Assembly: GCA_930367205.1 (NCBI GenBank)
Contig: OV884011.1
Coordinates: forward strand, 123,067,866-123,131,865
Length of the DNA stretch: 64,000 nucleotides
DNA from: Acanthosoma haemorrhoidale
Taxonomy: Eukaryota > Arthropoda > Insecta > Hemiptera > Acanthosomatidae
Direction: 5' to 3'
In this document: piece after piece, positions 1-9,717 of the stretch
How positions within the stretch are numbered: the first letter of the stretch is position 1
Layout of the letters: every line of letters starts with the position of its first letter
Translations under genes and position numbers: made by a program
Notes under the pieces: generated by a model
Seen by the model: the letters and a program-made list of their open reading frames with translations, nothing else
What the model was told of the DNA's origin: nothing
Databases searched by the model: none

Positions 1-2521
1 ACAATATCGTACCACTGGTCGAAGCTAAGAAGAAAGTACACACCGGTCAACCAGTTCCCAAATGGATAATTTCTTGCGAATGCTTAGACGACATTCCATT
101 TCGTGCTAGCCAGACTATACGTATTTAACCGATGCCAATCTTCATTCCACAGTCGTGGCACTGTGTTTTTTGCTTTTGTCATGGAATTGTGTCATAGCAC
201 TGTAGGGATGGGCATTTGCTTGCATGGTTATGGTTGAAGAAGCAACTTCCTTGAGTTTTCGACCTGCTAACTCGTTTCTATGAAATTCTGTGTGATGGAA
301 TCCAACACGATCGAATTTTACCGCATTTTCTCGAGACGGTTAGATCTGGTTTAGTTCTGGACTTTGGGAAAGTTTTACCATTGATTTTGAACAATATGGT
401 TTATTTCACCAAACACTTAATCAGCATATATCTGAGTTGTTATATAATATATTTCAGGTCGATTCTATCATTTATAAATTTATTACAGTTGCCGCTATGA
501 TACAGCTTAAAGACGAAAAGTCTGTTGGACCTAAATTTTATTAAAAGTAGTTCGACTAGGGGTAAGTAAATGATTTTTTCTGTTAATAATTTTGTTTTCC
601 ATCGCCTAAAAACAGCACGGTAATTTCATATTTGTGCACACATCGGGTTACTTCTGTATCAATGTTCTCAGTACCAGATCTGAGTTTGAGAATAGGAGAC
701 ATAATTTACGCTCCCCTTATTTATTTTTAAACATTTAGCTTTATCATTTAATTTATGAGATACTTTATAATGGCAGTGTATCCACTGAAACCGATATCAT
801 TATAAGATAGGGGTAGTCCAGAGATAGGTGTGTATTTATTAATAAGAATAGCCTACAACTAGCATTTCAATATAACACTTAGGTATTGTTTTTTGTAATA
901 TTAATATTCTTTAAAGGAATTATGATAGAGCTTTAGAAGGTATGAAATAAATAAATTCAGGAAGTGTCGCGATATTTTTTTTAATTTTAAATCAATATTT
1001 TCAATATAAATGTCATCACCAATAAATATAATTTTCAAAACACGAGAAAATATACTGCCCGTAAATGGAACAATGTCACGTGTGACACATCGGTACGATC
1101 AAAGGCGACGAGTTTGAGTATGTTGGGTTCGACAAACCTCGGGAAATCGGCGGTCCAAAGTTTTTCCACTCTGTCATATGCAGGAGATCCTGGACTTTGG
1201 AAGGAATCAAAGCCAAAGTTGTGCTGGGGTTAACGAGTTCCGGCCTCTCTGTAAGCGATAATCCACCGTTTTTAGCCCTCCCTTTCAAAGTTAGTAGGAC
1301 CGACTCTTTCTCCCATTGCTTGGCTTAAATATTAGGGATAAAAAAAACGTTTTTGCTCTCTAAATGCCCAGCGCTATTCTTGAAAAAAAATTATGGTAAA
1401 TTTTATTCTTTTATTACCAATAGGTTATCTAAGAATCAAGTTACCGCGCCCCTTTCGTATTAGCACTATTTTAATTTAGTGATCTAAATTTGTAGCACTA
1501 CTGATTTTTTTTTTGTATATAAAATAAACAGTATCGAGAGATGCTCACGGATCTTATTGTTGTATGTAAAAAACGGCTCGGTATTTTTCACCAAAATTTC
1601 ATTATTTCATTTGTAAAAATATCGGGCCACAAAAAGTTAAATTTTAATCTACCTAAAACATTCAATATATAAAAACAACAAATACAATTGTTATGGTCAA
1701 TATTCGACGTCATTCAGTCCTCGATTTATAATTTTGGCTTTCAACAAATTATTTCTTAGGACTTAATATTTAAAATTCTGTTTTTGCGACCGGCTTTAAT
1801 GCATTTTTAACTATGGAATTAACCAGAACCATAAATTTTAAATAGGTTTTAAATCCCTGAGCTGGGGCTTAAAACAATCATAACAGTTAAGGAAACGAAC
1901 TCTACTTTATTCTCATTGATTTTGTTTCCCCTCTTACTTTATTCCAGCCCAAAACTTGTCAGCATATTTTTAGGTGCTATGAAAGGTATGTTTAAAATTT
2001 GAGATCGATTGACTAATTCCTATGACCACTGTCACATCTATGAATTAGAAATGCAGACAGACAGATTAAACGCAGTTGCTCCAAAGTGGGGTTTATCCCT
2101 TCAGGCTCGGTAATTAGTGTGGCGAAAGAATGATATATAGCATATTACCCGGAAACATAATAAAAGGAATATGTTGATTGGAGCTCTAGGGTTGATTTTT
2201 ATAGTTATTTAAGGTCAATTGAAATTTTTTTATAGCAATAGCAATCACATATTGTTTTTTTTTCACCTTAATATTACACTGTATTGTAAATAATTTTGCT
2301 TATTAAACACAGTTGAACGAATGTGGTTTTATTATTTAATAGTTTAGTTTATGTTGCTTTGCTTCATAGAATATAAAACGTTTCAAAAGTGTTTGAATCA
2401 AAAATTTGTTTCAACAAGTTCATTCAGCCTTTTATAAATATTTATATTACTCTAGGAATAAACAAGAACAAACGGGATTGCTAATTTTGTCCACCTTATA
2501 CCATATATATATATATATTTC
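1..2521. other. No recognisable gene; AT-rich intergenic or intronic DNA
   Basis: I find no gene or transposon domain here. The first 128 bases are open in one forward frame up to a TAA, so the tail of an exon could enter from outside the window, but the short peptide matches no family I know. A short AT dinucleotide tract sits at about 2503-2517, immediately before the truncated gypsy fragment. Confidence 0.5.
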
Positions 2522-2965
2522 CAATGTCCATACAAACACTCGATACATGCCACGACGGGGTTAGCACCCTTCGAAATTTTGTTCGGATTACGAGTGAGAC
2601 CGAGGAACTGGCCAGAGACGTTGGCGGATGAGGGAATGGTGGCACAGCTCCATAACACCTACATACAGCTCGGAAAGATGTGGTACAAAGTACGCGATAG
2701 GATTATGCGCGAAAAATCCAAGCGCGTGGCACGGGCAAATTTGAAGGTGCGGGATCGCATAGGAGCAATATCGATTGGGACCGTTGTGTACAGAAAAGTC
2801 GTGTCAAATCGTAGTAAGGAACTTGTTCGGTATGAGGGGCCCTTTAAGGTCATCATAATTCGGGAACATAATCTCGTGACCATCGAGAGTATGACCACCC
2901 CAAAGAAGAGGCGAACCGTTCACATTGAACAGTTGAAACTCCCAACACAGGGGGGAGGGTGTTGA
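2522..2965 (+). pseudogene. Ty3/gypsy-class integrase C-terminal fragment (pol 3' end)
   Basis: This is the open 3' end of an LTR-retrotransposon pol gene, running to a TGA at 2963-2965. Its start carries the integrase motif HSIHATTGLAPFEILFG, typical of the region after the DDE catalytic core in gypsy-lineage elements. A basic C-terminal domain follows (KVRDRI, RVARANLKVRDRIG, YEGPFKVI). The catalytic core, RNase H, RT and gag are absent; the fragment starts abruptly beside an AT tract, so the element is 5'-truncated. Downstream come about 340 bases of non-pol sequence, a polypurine tract and a 3' LTR, the order expected of an element end. A GTG-initiated frame at 2959-3315 overlaps the pol end and has one hydrophobic run, but I do not call it env. 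The minus-strand fragment at 4140-4663 is a relative. Confidence 0.88.
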
Positions 2966-3301
2966 ATGTGCGTAAGATGGTGTGCCCTCGATCCGATACG
3001 GAGCAACTGATCCGGAATCATATACTTCACATGTGCTGCTCAGAGAGAGTTTTTGTTTTCATTATTTATATTATGGATGTTCCATTTTTTTTTTTACCTG
3101 GCAGCCACCGGGTCCAGGGCGAATGTATTATTTTTTGTTATTATTATTTTTGTTTTATTTCTGTATTATCTCTTTTCTTTGTGTCCTGTTTTTTTGTGTG
3201 GACTATGAATATATTAGACCGTAAACGTGATGTAAGGGATTACAGGCTGTGTGCTGCGTGCGGCGGACCTTGGAGTTTACGAAGAGATATGCGTAAACTG
3301 G

Positions 3302-3309
3302 CAGGGGGG
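3302..3309 (+). promoter_or_regulatory. Polypurine tract of gypsy-class element
   Basis: The purine run CAGGGGGG directly abuts the LTR start AGTTAAGG. That is where plus-strand DNA synthesis is primed in LTR retrotransposons. Confidence 0.8.
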
Positions 3310-3494
3310 AGTTAAGGTTCGGACGTCGTAGGCAGCCAGCCTAATCCTTAAGTCATCGGGATGTAAACATCCCGAATGTATTTAGAAAGGTTTTAAAAGG
3401 CTCAAATAAAAACAGTCTTGTGACAACTCTCGTTCAGTAACTACATTCAACCTCTTTCCTTTTTCTTCTCGTTTTTCGTTGACGATCGTTAACT
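3310..3494 (+). repeat. 3' LTR of plus-strand gypsy-class element
   Basis: This 185-base LTR begins AGTTAAGG and ends GTTAACT, the inverted AGTTA/TAACT termini of the gypsy (errantivirus) lineage. It carries AATAAAA near 3405, a plausible polyadenylation signal. The preceding polypurine tract fixes the left edge. TATA follows directly, the usual target of this lineage. No 5' LTR partner is present. A diverged copy of the same LTR lies at about 4665-4837. Confidence 0.85.
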
Positions 3495-3512
3495 TATATA
3501 CTTATATATATA

Positions 3513-3696
3513 AGTTAATGTTTATCGGCTTTCGAATTAAAAAAAAAAGGAAAAAAGCTACAGAGAAAAATAACACGAAAGTTAGAACTAGACTGTTTAT
3601 TTCAAGACTATAACCATGTATATTTACATTCGGGATCCTTTACATCCCGACATTCGGGGATTCAGGTTAAATACTGATGCTGCCCGGAGCTTAACT
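3513..3696 (-). repeat. 3' LTR of minus-strand gypsy-class element
   Basis: The 184-base segment starts AGTTAATG and ends GCTTAACT on the plus strand and is followed by CCCCCC, the complement of a polypurine tract. It is therefore the 3' LTR of an element running right to left. Only an 18-base TA-rich tract (3495-3512) separates it from the LTR at 3310-3494, so the two 3' LTRs meet tail to tail. Sequence inside the element just beyond this LTR (3697-3860) is similar to 3200-3309 inverted, so the two elements are related. Confidence 0.82.
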
Positions 3697-3704
3697 CCCC
3701 CCTG
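3697..3704 (-). promoter_or_regulatory. Polypurine tract of minus-strand gypsy-class element
   Basis: On the minus strand this reads CAGGGGGG directly before the LTR start AGTTAAGC. It mirrors the tract at 3302-3309. Confidence 0.78.
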
Positions 3705-3949
3705 CCAGTTTACGCACACCTCCTCATAAACTATGAAGTCTAAATTGAGGACGACTTAGGCGATATTACGATCACTCTCCTAATCGTACTAGGGAGCGAA
3801 TGCCAGCCCAAACACTACACAACCTGTAATCCCTTACATTCGGTCGTATTTATAAGACACTTATAGTCCAAATAGAACGCTGCCTCCAATAATACAGCCA
3901 CTAGTGACAAAATCAAAACAAACAAAAAAAAATTACATGGCTTATTACT

Positions 3950-4102
3950 CAAAGAAAACAAAAGCATCTTACACGCTACGCTACATCAATAATTCTACAC
4001 AGCCTGTGTACATTCTAAAAAAAACAAAAGGAACTTACACGCTACGCTACATCAATAATTCTACACAGCCTGTGTACATTCTAAAAAAAACAAAAGGAAC
4101 TA
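3950..4102. repeat. 66-base tandem repeat in the element's 3' region
   Basis: About two and a third copies of a 66-base unit lie head to tail; TTACACGCTACG starts at 3969 and again at 4035. Because 66 is a multiple of three, the plus strand (antisense to the element) shows a repeated 22-residue frame within 3904-4119. I read that frame as a by-product of the repeat, not a gene. The copies are almost identical, so the expansion is recent or was homogenised. Confidence 0.75.
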
Positions 4103-4139
4103 CAAAAAAAAAAAGATAATACTCCTACAAATGGTACAA

Positions 4140-4663
4140 GGTGTACGGTGTCACGTGGACGTTCCTCCGTTTCGTCGGAGGTCTTGTACTCTCGATGGTA
4201 ACGATGGTATGCTCCCTGATAACCACCTCCTTGAATGAACCGTCGTATCTGACCGACTCTTTGCTCCGATCAGAGGCGATTTTACGATAAACAATGGTCA
4301 CAATTTTAAGGTCCCCCATTCGATCCCGAACTTTGAGGTTTACCCGAGCCACTCTCTTGACCTTCTCCCTCACGATCCTGTCGCGAACTTTGCCCCAAAG
4401 TTTGCCAAGTTTTAAGTGAGCGTTTAACATTTTCTCCACCATTCCCTCGTCAGCCACCGTCTCTGTCCCGTTCCGGCGTCTCGCGCACAGTCCGAAGGGG
4501 ATCTTAAACCCCGTGCTTGAGTGGATGGAATGATTGTATGCCGCCACTGCCTTTGGCATCGCCTTGTTCAACTGCAGACCCTTTTCTACCTGATACACCT
4601 GCAGGTGGTCACTCAAGGTACTGTGCAGCCTTTCGATGCCTCCGCGACTCTTAGGATGACATC
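4140..4663 (-). pseudogene. Ty3/gypsy-class integrase fragment
   Basis: Read on the minus strand, this encodes the second half of an integrase: HPKSRGGIERLHSTLSDHL (the region around the catalytic glutamate, here in GIER), then YNHSIHSSTGF and a basic C-terminal domain (KVRDRIVREK, NLKVRDRMGD). It resembles 2522-2965. Upstream of HPKSRGG the frame runs straight into antisense LTR sequence (4665-4837); its first residues, up to 4697, are LTR-derived. The first two catalytic acidic residues are missing. The frame ends at 4125 in non-pol sequence. It is a fragment fused to an LTR by recombination or deletion and cannot encode a working enzyme. Confidence 0.87.
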
Positions 4664-4664
4664 G

Positions 4665-4837
4665 TAGGACATCGTATGCAGCCAGCCTCATCCTCAAGTC
4701 ATCGGGATGTAAACATCCCGAATGTATTTAGAGAGGCTTTAAAAGGCTCAAATAAAAACTCTTGTGACAACTCTCGTTCTGTAACTACATTCAACCTCTT
4801 TCCTTTTTCTTCACGTTTTCGTTGACGATCATTAACT
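4665..4837 (+). repeat. 5'-truncated gypsy-class LTR
   Basis: This segment matches the LTR at 3310-3494 from about its 13th base (GCAGCCAGCCT, then GATGTAAACATCCCGAATG) to the terminal ATTAACT. It lacks the AGTTAAGG start and abuts the integrase fragment in opposite orientation. TATGCATATA follows, a TA-rich target-like sequence. Confidence 0.82.
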
Positions 4838-6375
4838 TATGCATATATATCTCCGGGCACTACCAGTAGCCAGCTTTTTTAATAAATCAATAATATGTTG
4901 AATATATATGTATTCATAGAACTATATGAAGAGAATTCAATGTTCATATTTCCAGATTTTGCGTACAGATTTATCTTAAGTTGTATAATTATATCATAAA
5001 TATATCCATACGCGAAAAGAGTCAAGGTGATTTGCATTTGTGCCAGCTAAACCTCCTAATCCGTCTTCCATATATTCTTGATAAACATCACCCTTATAAA
5101 ACTTTTCATTGTGAAAATATTTTAACTTTTGACACGTCCATTGTACCTAAAAAAATGTTCTCTTTCTAAAAATATATTACCTTACCTTCCTTTGGCAATT
5201 ATTAACCAAACTAAACATTCACAATTAACATAAAATAAAAATATTCGTTATATCTTCATAAATGGATATGGGGGACACTTTCACGATTACGCACCAGATA
5301 ATTTTTAAACTGTATCATGCAAACATTAATTACGTTTAATTCATATGCAATTTAGTCATTTATTAAATTTGTATTCGCAGATAATTATATATCTGTGATG
5401 ATTATGGACATGTTAAAGATTTTATTTTACAAACTGTTTTGATACAAAATTTAATGATAATTTTGCTAAAGTAATCACTTTTGTGTTGTAATTGTTTCAC
5501 AGCAGGGTAAATCATTGCTGTTTTATTTAACCCGGCCCTATTTATTGTAAATAGGTCATTGTCCTGACAAACCTATTTAAATATATTAATAGTAAAGAAA
5601 TTTATTGTATTTAGATATTATTGCATCTTTTGACAAGAGTTGGAATTTTCCAAGCAGTGTATAAAACAAAACTTTAAGAATAAAATAAAAATAAACATCT
5701 AGGAAACAGTATTAATAAACCCGCTGGTTTTCAAAAACATTAAATTAATACTTTCTGCTTCTAATGCTTCTAAATTGCAATTAATACATTTCTGTTTTAT
5801 GTTGCAATCACAGATCACTGTTTTTGTGGTTACTAATAACTTTAAGCACATTTGAACATCAATGACCTTTGTGGTTAAAGAGTCCTGATATAATGGTACA
5901 ATGGTATTCGTATAGTGTAATAAATGTGGAGGATAATAATTATTAATATCTGCTCAGAAAACATAATCACTAATTTATATTTTAACGTATAAATACCTAA
6001 AATTCATGAAGACAGGAAGTGTTGCTTGGTTCTTATGTTTATAAAATGTCAACACGTAAGTAATTTAGCTGTTGGAAGTAATAACTCAGCCTAAGCAATC
6101 AATTCGAAAATATACAACTCCTAATTTGAAGGCTTTTTACATCTACGGCAGGGCATGAGATAAAAAGTGCTCCAAATCATCTGGCTCAAACCATGGGCTC
6201 ATAGCCTCAAATTCAAACCCATAGATGCAGGTATCACTAATTAGTCAGTGGCGTTTTAATCCTGCAAGTTAAATTTGATATATTAATATTCTTTTACTAG
6301 TAAGTAATCTATAGATCTTATCAACTTTCTTAAGCTTACATAATAAATAATTGAAAACCGATGTCCTGAAGAATA
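4838..6375. other. No recognisable gene
   Basis: AT-rich sequence with only short chance frames. I see no transposon motif, RNA gene or convincing splice-bounded exon. Confidence 0.5.
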
Positions 6376-6543
6376 AGGAGAAGGAGACATTAAACTCTGT
6401 GGACTAGAACTAGACAATAGAAACTTACATTTCCATTCTCTACTTTTAGAGGCAAGCCTTGAAGAAAATGGAGATTTTCTACAAGAGATTCAAATCGAAA
6501 TTGAGAAAGGTCGTGTCATTGTAAGAGGAAAAAGTTGTAATTG
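6376..6543 (+). other. Possible exon or coding remnant of unknown identity
   Basis: A forward frame without ATG stays open from after a TAA at 6373 to a TGA at 6541-6543. Its composition looks coding (for example LEASLEENGDFLQEIQIE, about residues 22-39), unlike the AT-biased frames around it. A possible donor, GTAAGA at 6521, would close the exon in phase 0. An AG at 6448-6449 after TCTACTTTT is one possible acceptor, and the frame is also open upstream of it. I recognise no family. It could be a host exon, a decayed transposon piece, or chance. Confidence 0.3.
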
Positions 6544-8934
6544 AGGAGTGGGTGGGTCGTAACGGCTGCAGCGAAAATCGGACAAAGCATAGGTGTGAGA
6601 ATACCCTTTGGTGGGAAACATACTTCTTGGATAAATGTTCTGGAAGATGTATAAGAACGAAAGTTATTCACTATCACAGTGGCCTTCCTTTATTTATTGT
6701 ACTACATTAAATAAATAGGGGGGGGGTAACTAGAGCTCAAATGCTATGCGATTTATTTTCTCTTTATCTGTCTGAGAAGGAAATCGTTAACCCTGTATAA
6801 ATTGTCAACCCTGAAGGTAGGCCGGGTCGGCAGTTCCGAAGCTGATTAGGTATTCAAAACTTTCTACCCTTCGATCCAGCGATAACGTTGTTTACCACCA
6901 TTTTTCTAAAAATCTCATTCCCTAGAAATACACGGTGCTTTTTTTTTTTTCCTTAAAGAAGAGGGTGGAAAAGTTTTCAATATGGAAGCAAACAGGTTTT
7001 GAGCCGCACAAATGGAATATTCATTGTTCATGTTTATTGGCTCGGGTCGATGATTCCAGTGTAAGATGGAAAGAAGGGAAAAAAGACAAAAACAAAATCA
7101 GATCCGCTCGGACGGCCACTATAATAATGCCACTAGATCGATATCAATTATTTATGTTACTTTGACTTGCTGGACTTATGACCTGGATCATACCAGACAT
7201 GATGACGAAACATCGATCCGTATGATATTATGAAACATAAGGTTATTTTGGAGACTATTAGGCATAACAGATTTTTGTAATTTTCAACAATGAGAACAAA
7301 CTATTTGACCAATTGTAACTATTAGTGATCTCTGGATTTTTTTTCATACTTACAGTTATTTAATTTAAATTAGAAAATGATCAGAATGAATATATATTGG
7401 ATGATTTTTACAGGTGCTATCGAAGAAAACTCTAGAGGCAGATGAATGGATGAAAGTCGATTGCTCTGTACCTGAATGAAATAAGAGCCTCTATATTTGA
7501 GCTCACGCTATTTGTACGAGAGAACCAAAAAAAGTACCCATAAAATTAGATAAGTATAAACATAACCTCTAGATAGATCAAAACCAATTAAGCCTTTTAA
7601 TATGTTTTACTACAATAAAGGATACAAACTACTCGGATATAAAATAAAATGCTTTCGTTTGTGGTTCGGTCTTGTGCTATAAATTGGCTTAGAAGGCAGT
7701 TCCCAACCGAATTAACGCTTACAAACATACGATCGCCACATAGCTAATTAAAAAATGAACTCTCTTCCTTCGTTATTGGAAATCATCATATGTATATATT
7801 GTTGCAAATCGATTTTTAAAAATGGTCGACTGAGCAAGAGGCTTTCTACATGAGAGACTTTCATTACAGTCAATCTATGACTACTTATATCAATTGTAAA
7901 CTATACCGCTGGGAGTACCCTCCACATTGCTTGTTTATCAAAATCCTTGACTTTCTCATTAGCTGTATCTAGTGAAGGTTCCTATCAAGAGTAGACTTCG
8001 TAATGCTCTTATGCTGAAGACTTAGACCTAACCAACGCTTCTTTCATCTTAGAATTTGTTGGGGCACAGCTTCAGAACCAGTTCTTTTACACAATTCCGC
8101 TTTGGAATACAATATTGGATAATACAACGGTTGATGAATAGTTATAGTTTCCTGTCAACCACAACAATACTGGATGTATTCACGACCATAGAGGATACTG
8201 AGAAGATGCTGGTCCCATGAATCCCAAGAGGTTTTTACTATAATTGAGAAGAATGCCATTAGCACTCAAAAGGAGATTTACCACTTTTCTTTAGAAATTC
8301 GTGCTGCAAATTCCTCACCCACTGCTCCATTTTGCTCACAAAATTCCAAAGTTTTATAGGTTTTCTCTAAAGTTTTATCGCACGACTGAGGCTTGACCTT
8401 GGAAACTTTGAATTTCGGTCAGTTCCTCTTCCATCTGAGAAAACAGGAAATATAAATCTCACTTTATTAGCCTGTTTTGGCTAATAAATATCTTTTGGAA
8501 ACGGTCCAAAAACAATGTACTCCAATAATTTTCACCATTATTTAATTTTTTTTTGTTAGCAATATAGATTTAAAAATTGGCAGTTCGGTGTAGTGAAAAA
8601 AAAGGCAAGCAATATTCATAATTTTTTTTTTACAATTTCGGAATAATTTGGATTTGTTTCTTTAATTATGTACGTCATTGTCTACTCTCATTTGGGACTA
8701 AGGTTTTTCCTCCCTCAATTTTTTTCTTAACCACTAATTTGATGTATTTTAAAATTAAATCTGTATAATAAACATAAATTGAGCTTCGGATGGGTCCTTT
8801 TACTGCAATGCAATGCATTTTAATCAGTTTCTAACACTAAAACTATCACTTATTATGGTTAAAAAAGTTATATAATGCAGAAAGGACTAGGTGACGGGGT
8901 TCACCTATGGACTATATATGTGGACCTCAAACTA
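6544..8934. other. No recognisable gene
   Basis: Non-coding AT-rich sequence. A run of nine G lies at 6718-6726 and a T-run at about 6939-6950. I see no domain or RNA gene. Confidence 0.5.
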
Positions 8935-9373
8935 TCTTAAAACTAACATAATCCTAATACGTTCCCACCTCGACTGCTGACATCGGTGGGGAAAAGGAGA
9001 GAGGGAAATCGTGTTTAACACGGGGTTTGTTAAATATTGCAGCAAATCAAATAATATGATATGTCTACGGTGAATAAACTCATCCACCGTTGGCAGCTCA
9101 AAATCTTCGTGGAGCTCTGTTTTTCCGCTGCTGGAATGTAGTATGTAGGACCACTTTCATGAGTATCCCGTTTTGATATTTTTGGAGTTGCATTGCTGTC
9201 GCTTCCGTCAGATGACTAAATAGCCGTGCACCGTACAGCAGAGCCGTCCTGAATATGCTCTTATAAATAATGAGATTGAGGCGCAGAGATAGATTGGGGG
9301 AAGTCAACATTTTTTTTAACTTCCTCTCAAAACAGCCACAAAAACGGACGTGTGAGTCCATTTTTATGCCCAA
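8935..9373 (-). pseudogene. Non-LTR retrotransposon ORF2 C-terminal fragment (family 2)
   Basis: On the minus strand, 9098-9373 encodes the post-RT region of a jockey-clade ORF2: MGIKMDSHVRF (the usual LGxxxD motif), SLRLNLIIYKSIFRTALLYG and a truncated tail. Sequence down to about 8935 continues as the related 3' end. The plus-strand fragment at 46740-47300 matches closely, including NLSLRL, the IYKS.LR.ALL block and the CCCGTGTTAAACA/CCTGTGTTTAACT segment, so both belong to one family distinct from the element at 56418-60529. The RT and endonuclease domains are missing. No target duplication was found. Confidence 0.8.
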
Positions 9374-9504
9374 ATATACAAGGTTGCCTGCGAGGGATGG
9401 GATATTCTATCGGGAGTCCCCCATTTTTGTTAATGGAAATGAAATAAATTCACAAGATTTATATGATTTAGCATTGACGCTAATCATTACATGATTAATT
9501 TAAT

Positions 9505-9717
9505 TTATGGTCAACTCTTACGCACGCGAGGGAGGTGACAATCGTGTGGACTTAGGAGGTCTCTGGGCTGTTTGTAAATACTGTATGAATGAGCGAGTGA
9601 ATGGTAATTGTAACTATGATATGAATGAGATCACTTATCACAATTACTTATTGCCCATTGAAGCAGATTGTAATTGTATCATAATAAAGTTGTTAAAAAA
9701 AAAAAAAAATTATGGTC
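9505..9717 (+). mobile_element. Short 5'-truncated family-1 retrotransposon insertion with target duplication
   Basis: A 197-base 3' untranslated fragment (9513-9709) of the family-1 element ends in a 15-base poly(A) tail (9695-9709). It is bracketed by the 8-base direct repeat TTATGGTC at 9505-9512 and 9710-9717. Shared blocks with the 3' end of the element at 56418-60529, on the opposite strand, include GGTCTCTGGGCTGT, GAATGAGCGAGTGAATG and CAGATTGTAATT. ATAATAAAG precedes the tail. Severe 5' truncation, poly(A) tail and target duplication together are the signature of target-primed reverse transcription. It has no coding capacity. Confidence 0.9.

Noticed and set aside
420..541. Possible terminal exon on the plus strand after TTTCAG at about 457, open to a TAA at 541
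   Set aside because: Only about 28 codons with no recognisable sequence; easily a chance frame.
2959..3315. 118-codon frame overlapping the pol end with a hydrophobic run, as a possible env gene
   Set aside because: It starts with GTG, is far shorter than known env proteins, has biased T-rich composition and ends at the polypurine tract with no recognisable envelope motif.
3904..4119. 71-codon plus-strand frame with 22-residue repeats as a small repetitive protein
   Set aside because: It lies antisense to a gypsy-class element and is generated by a 66-base DNA tandem repeat.
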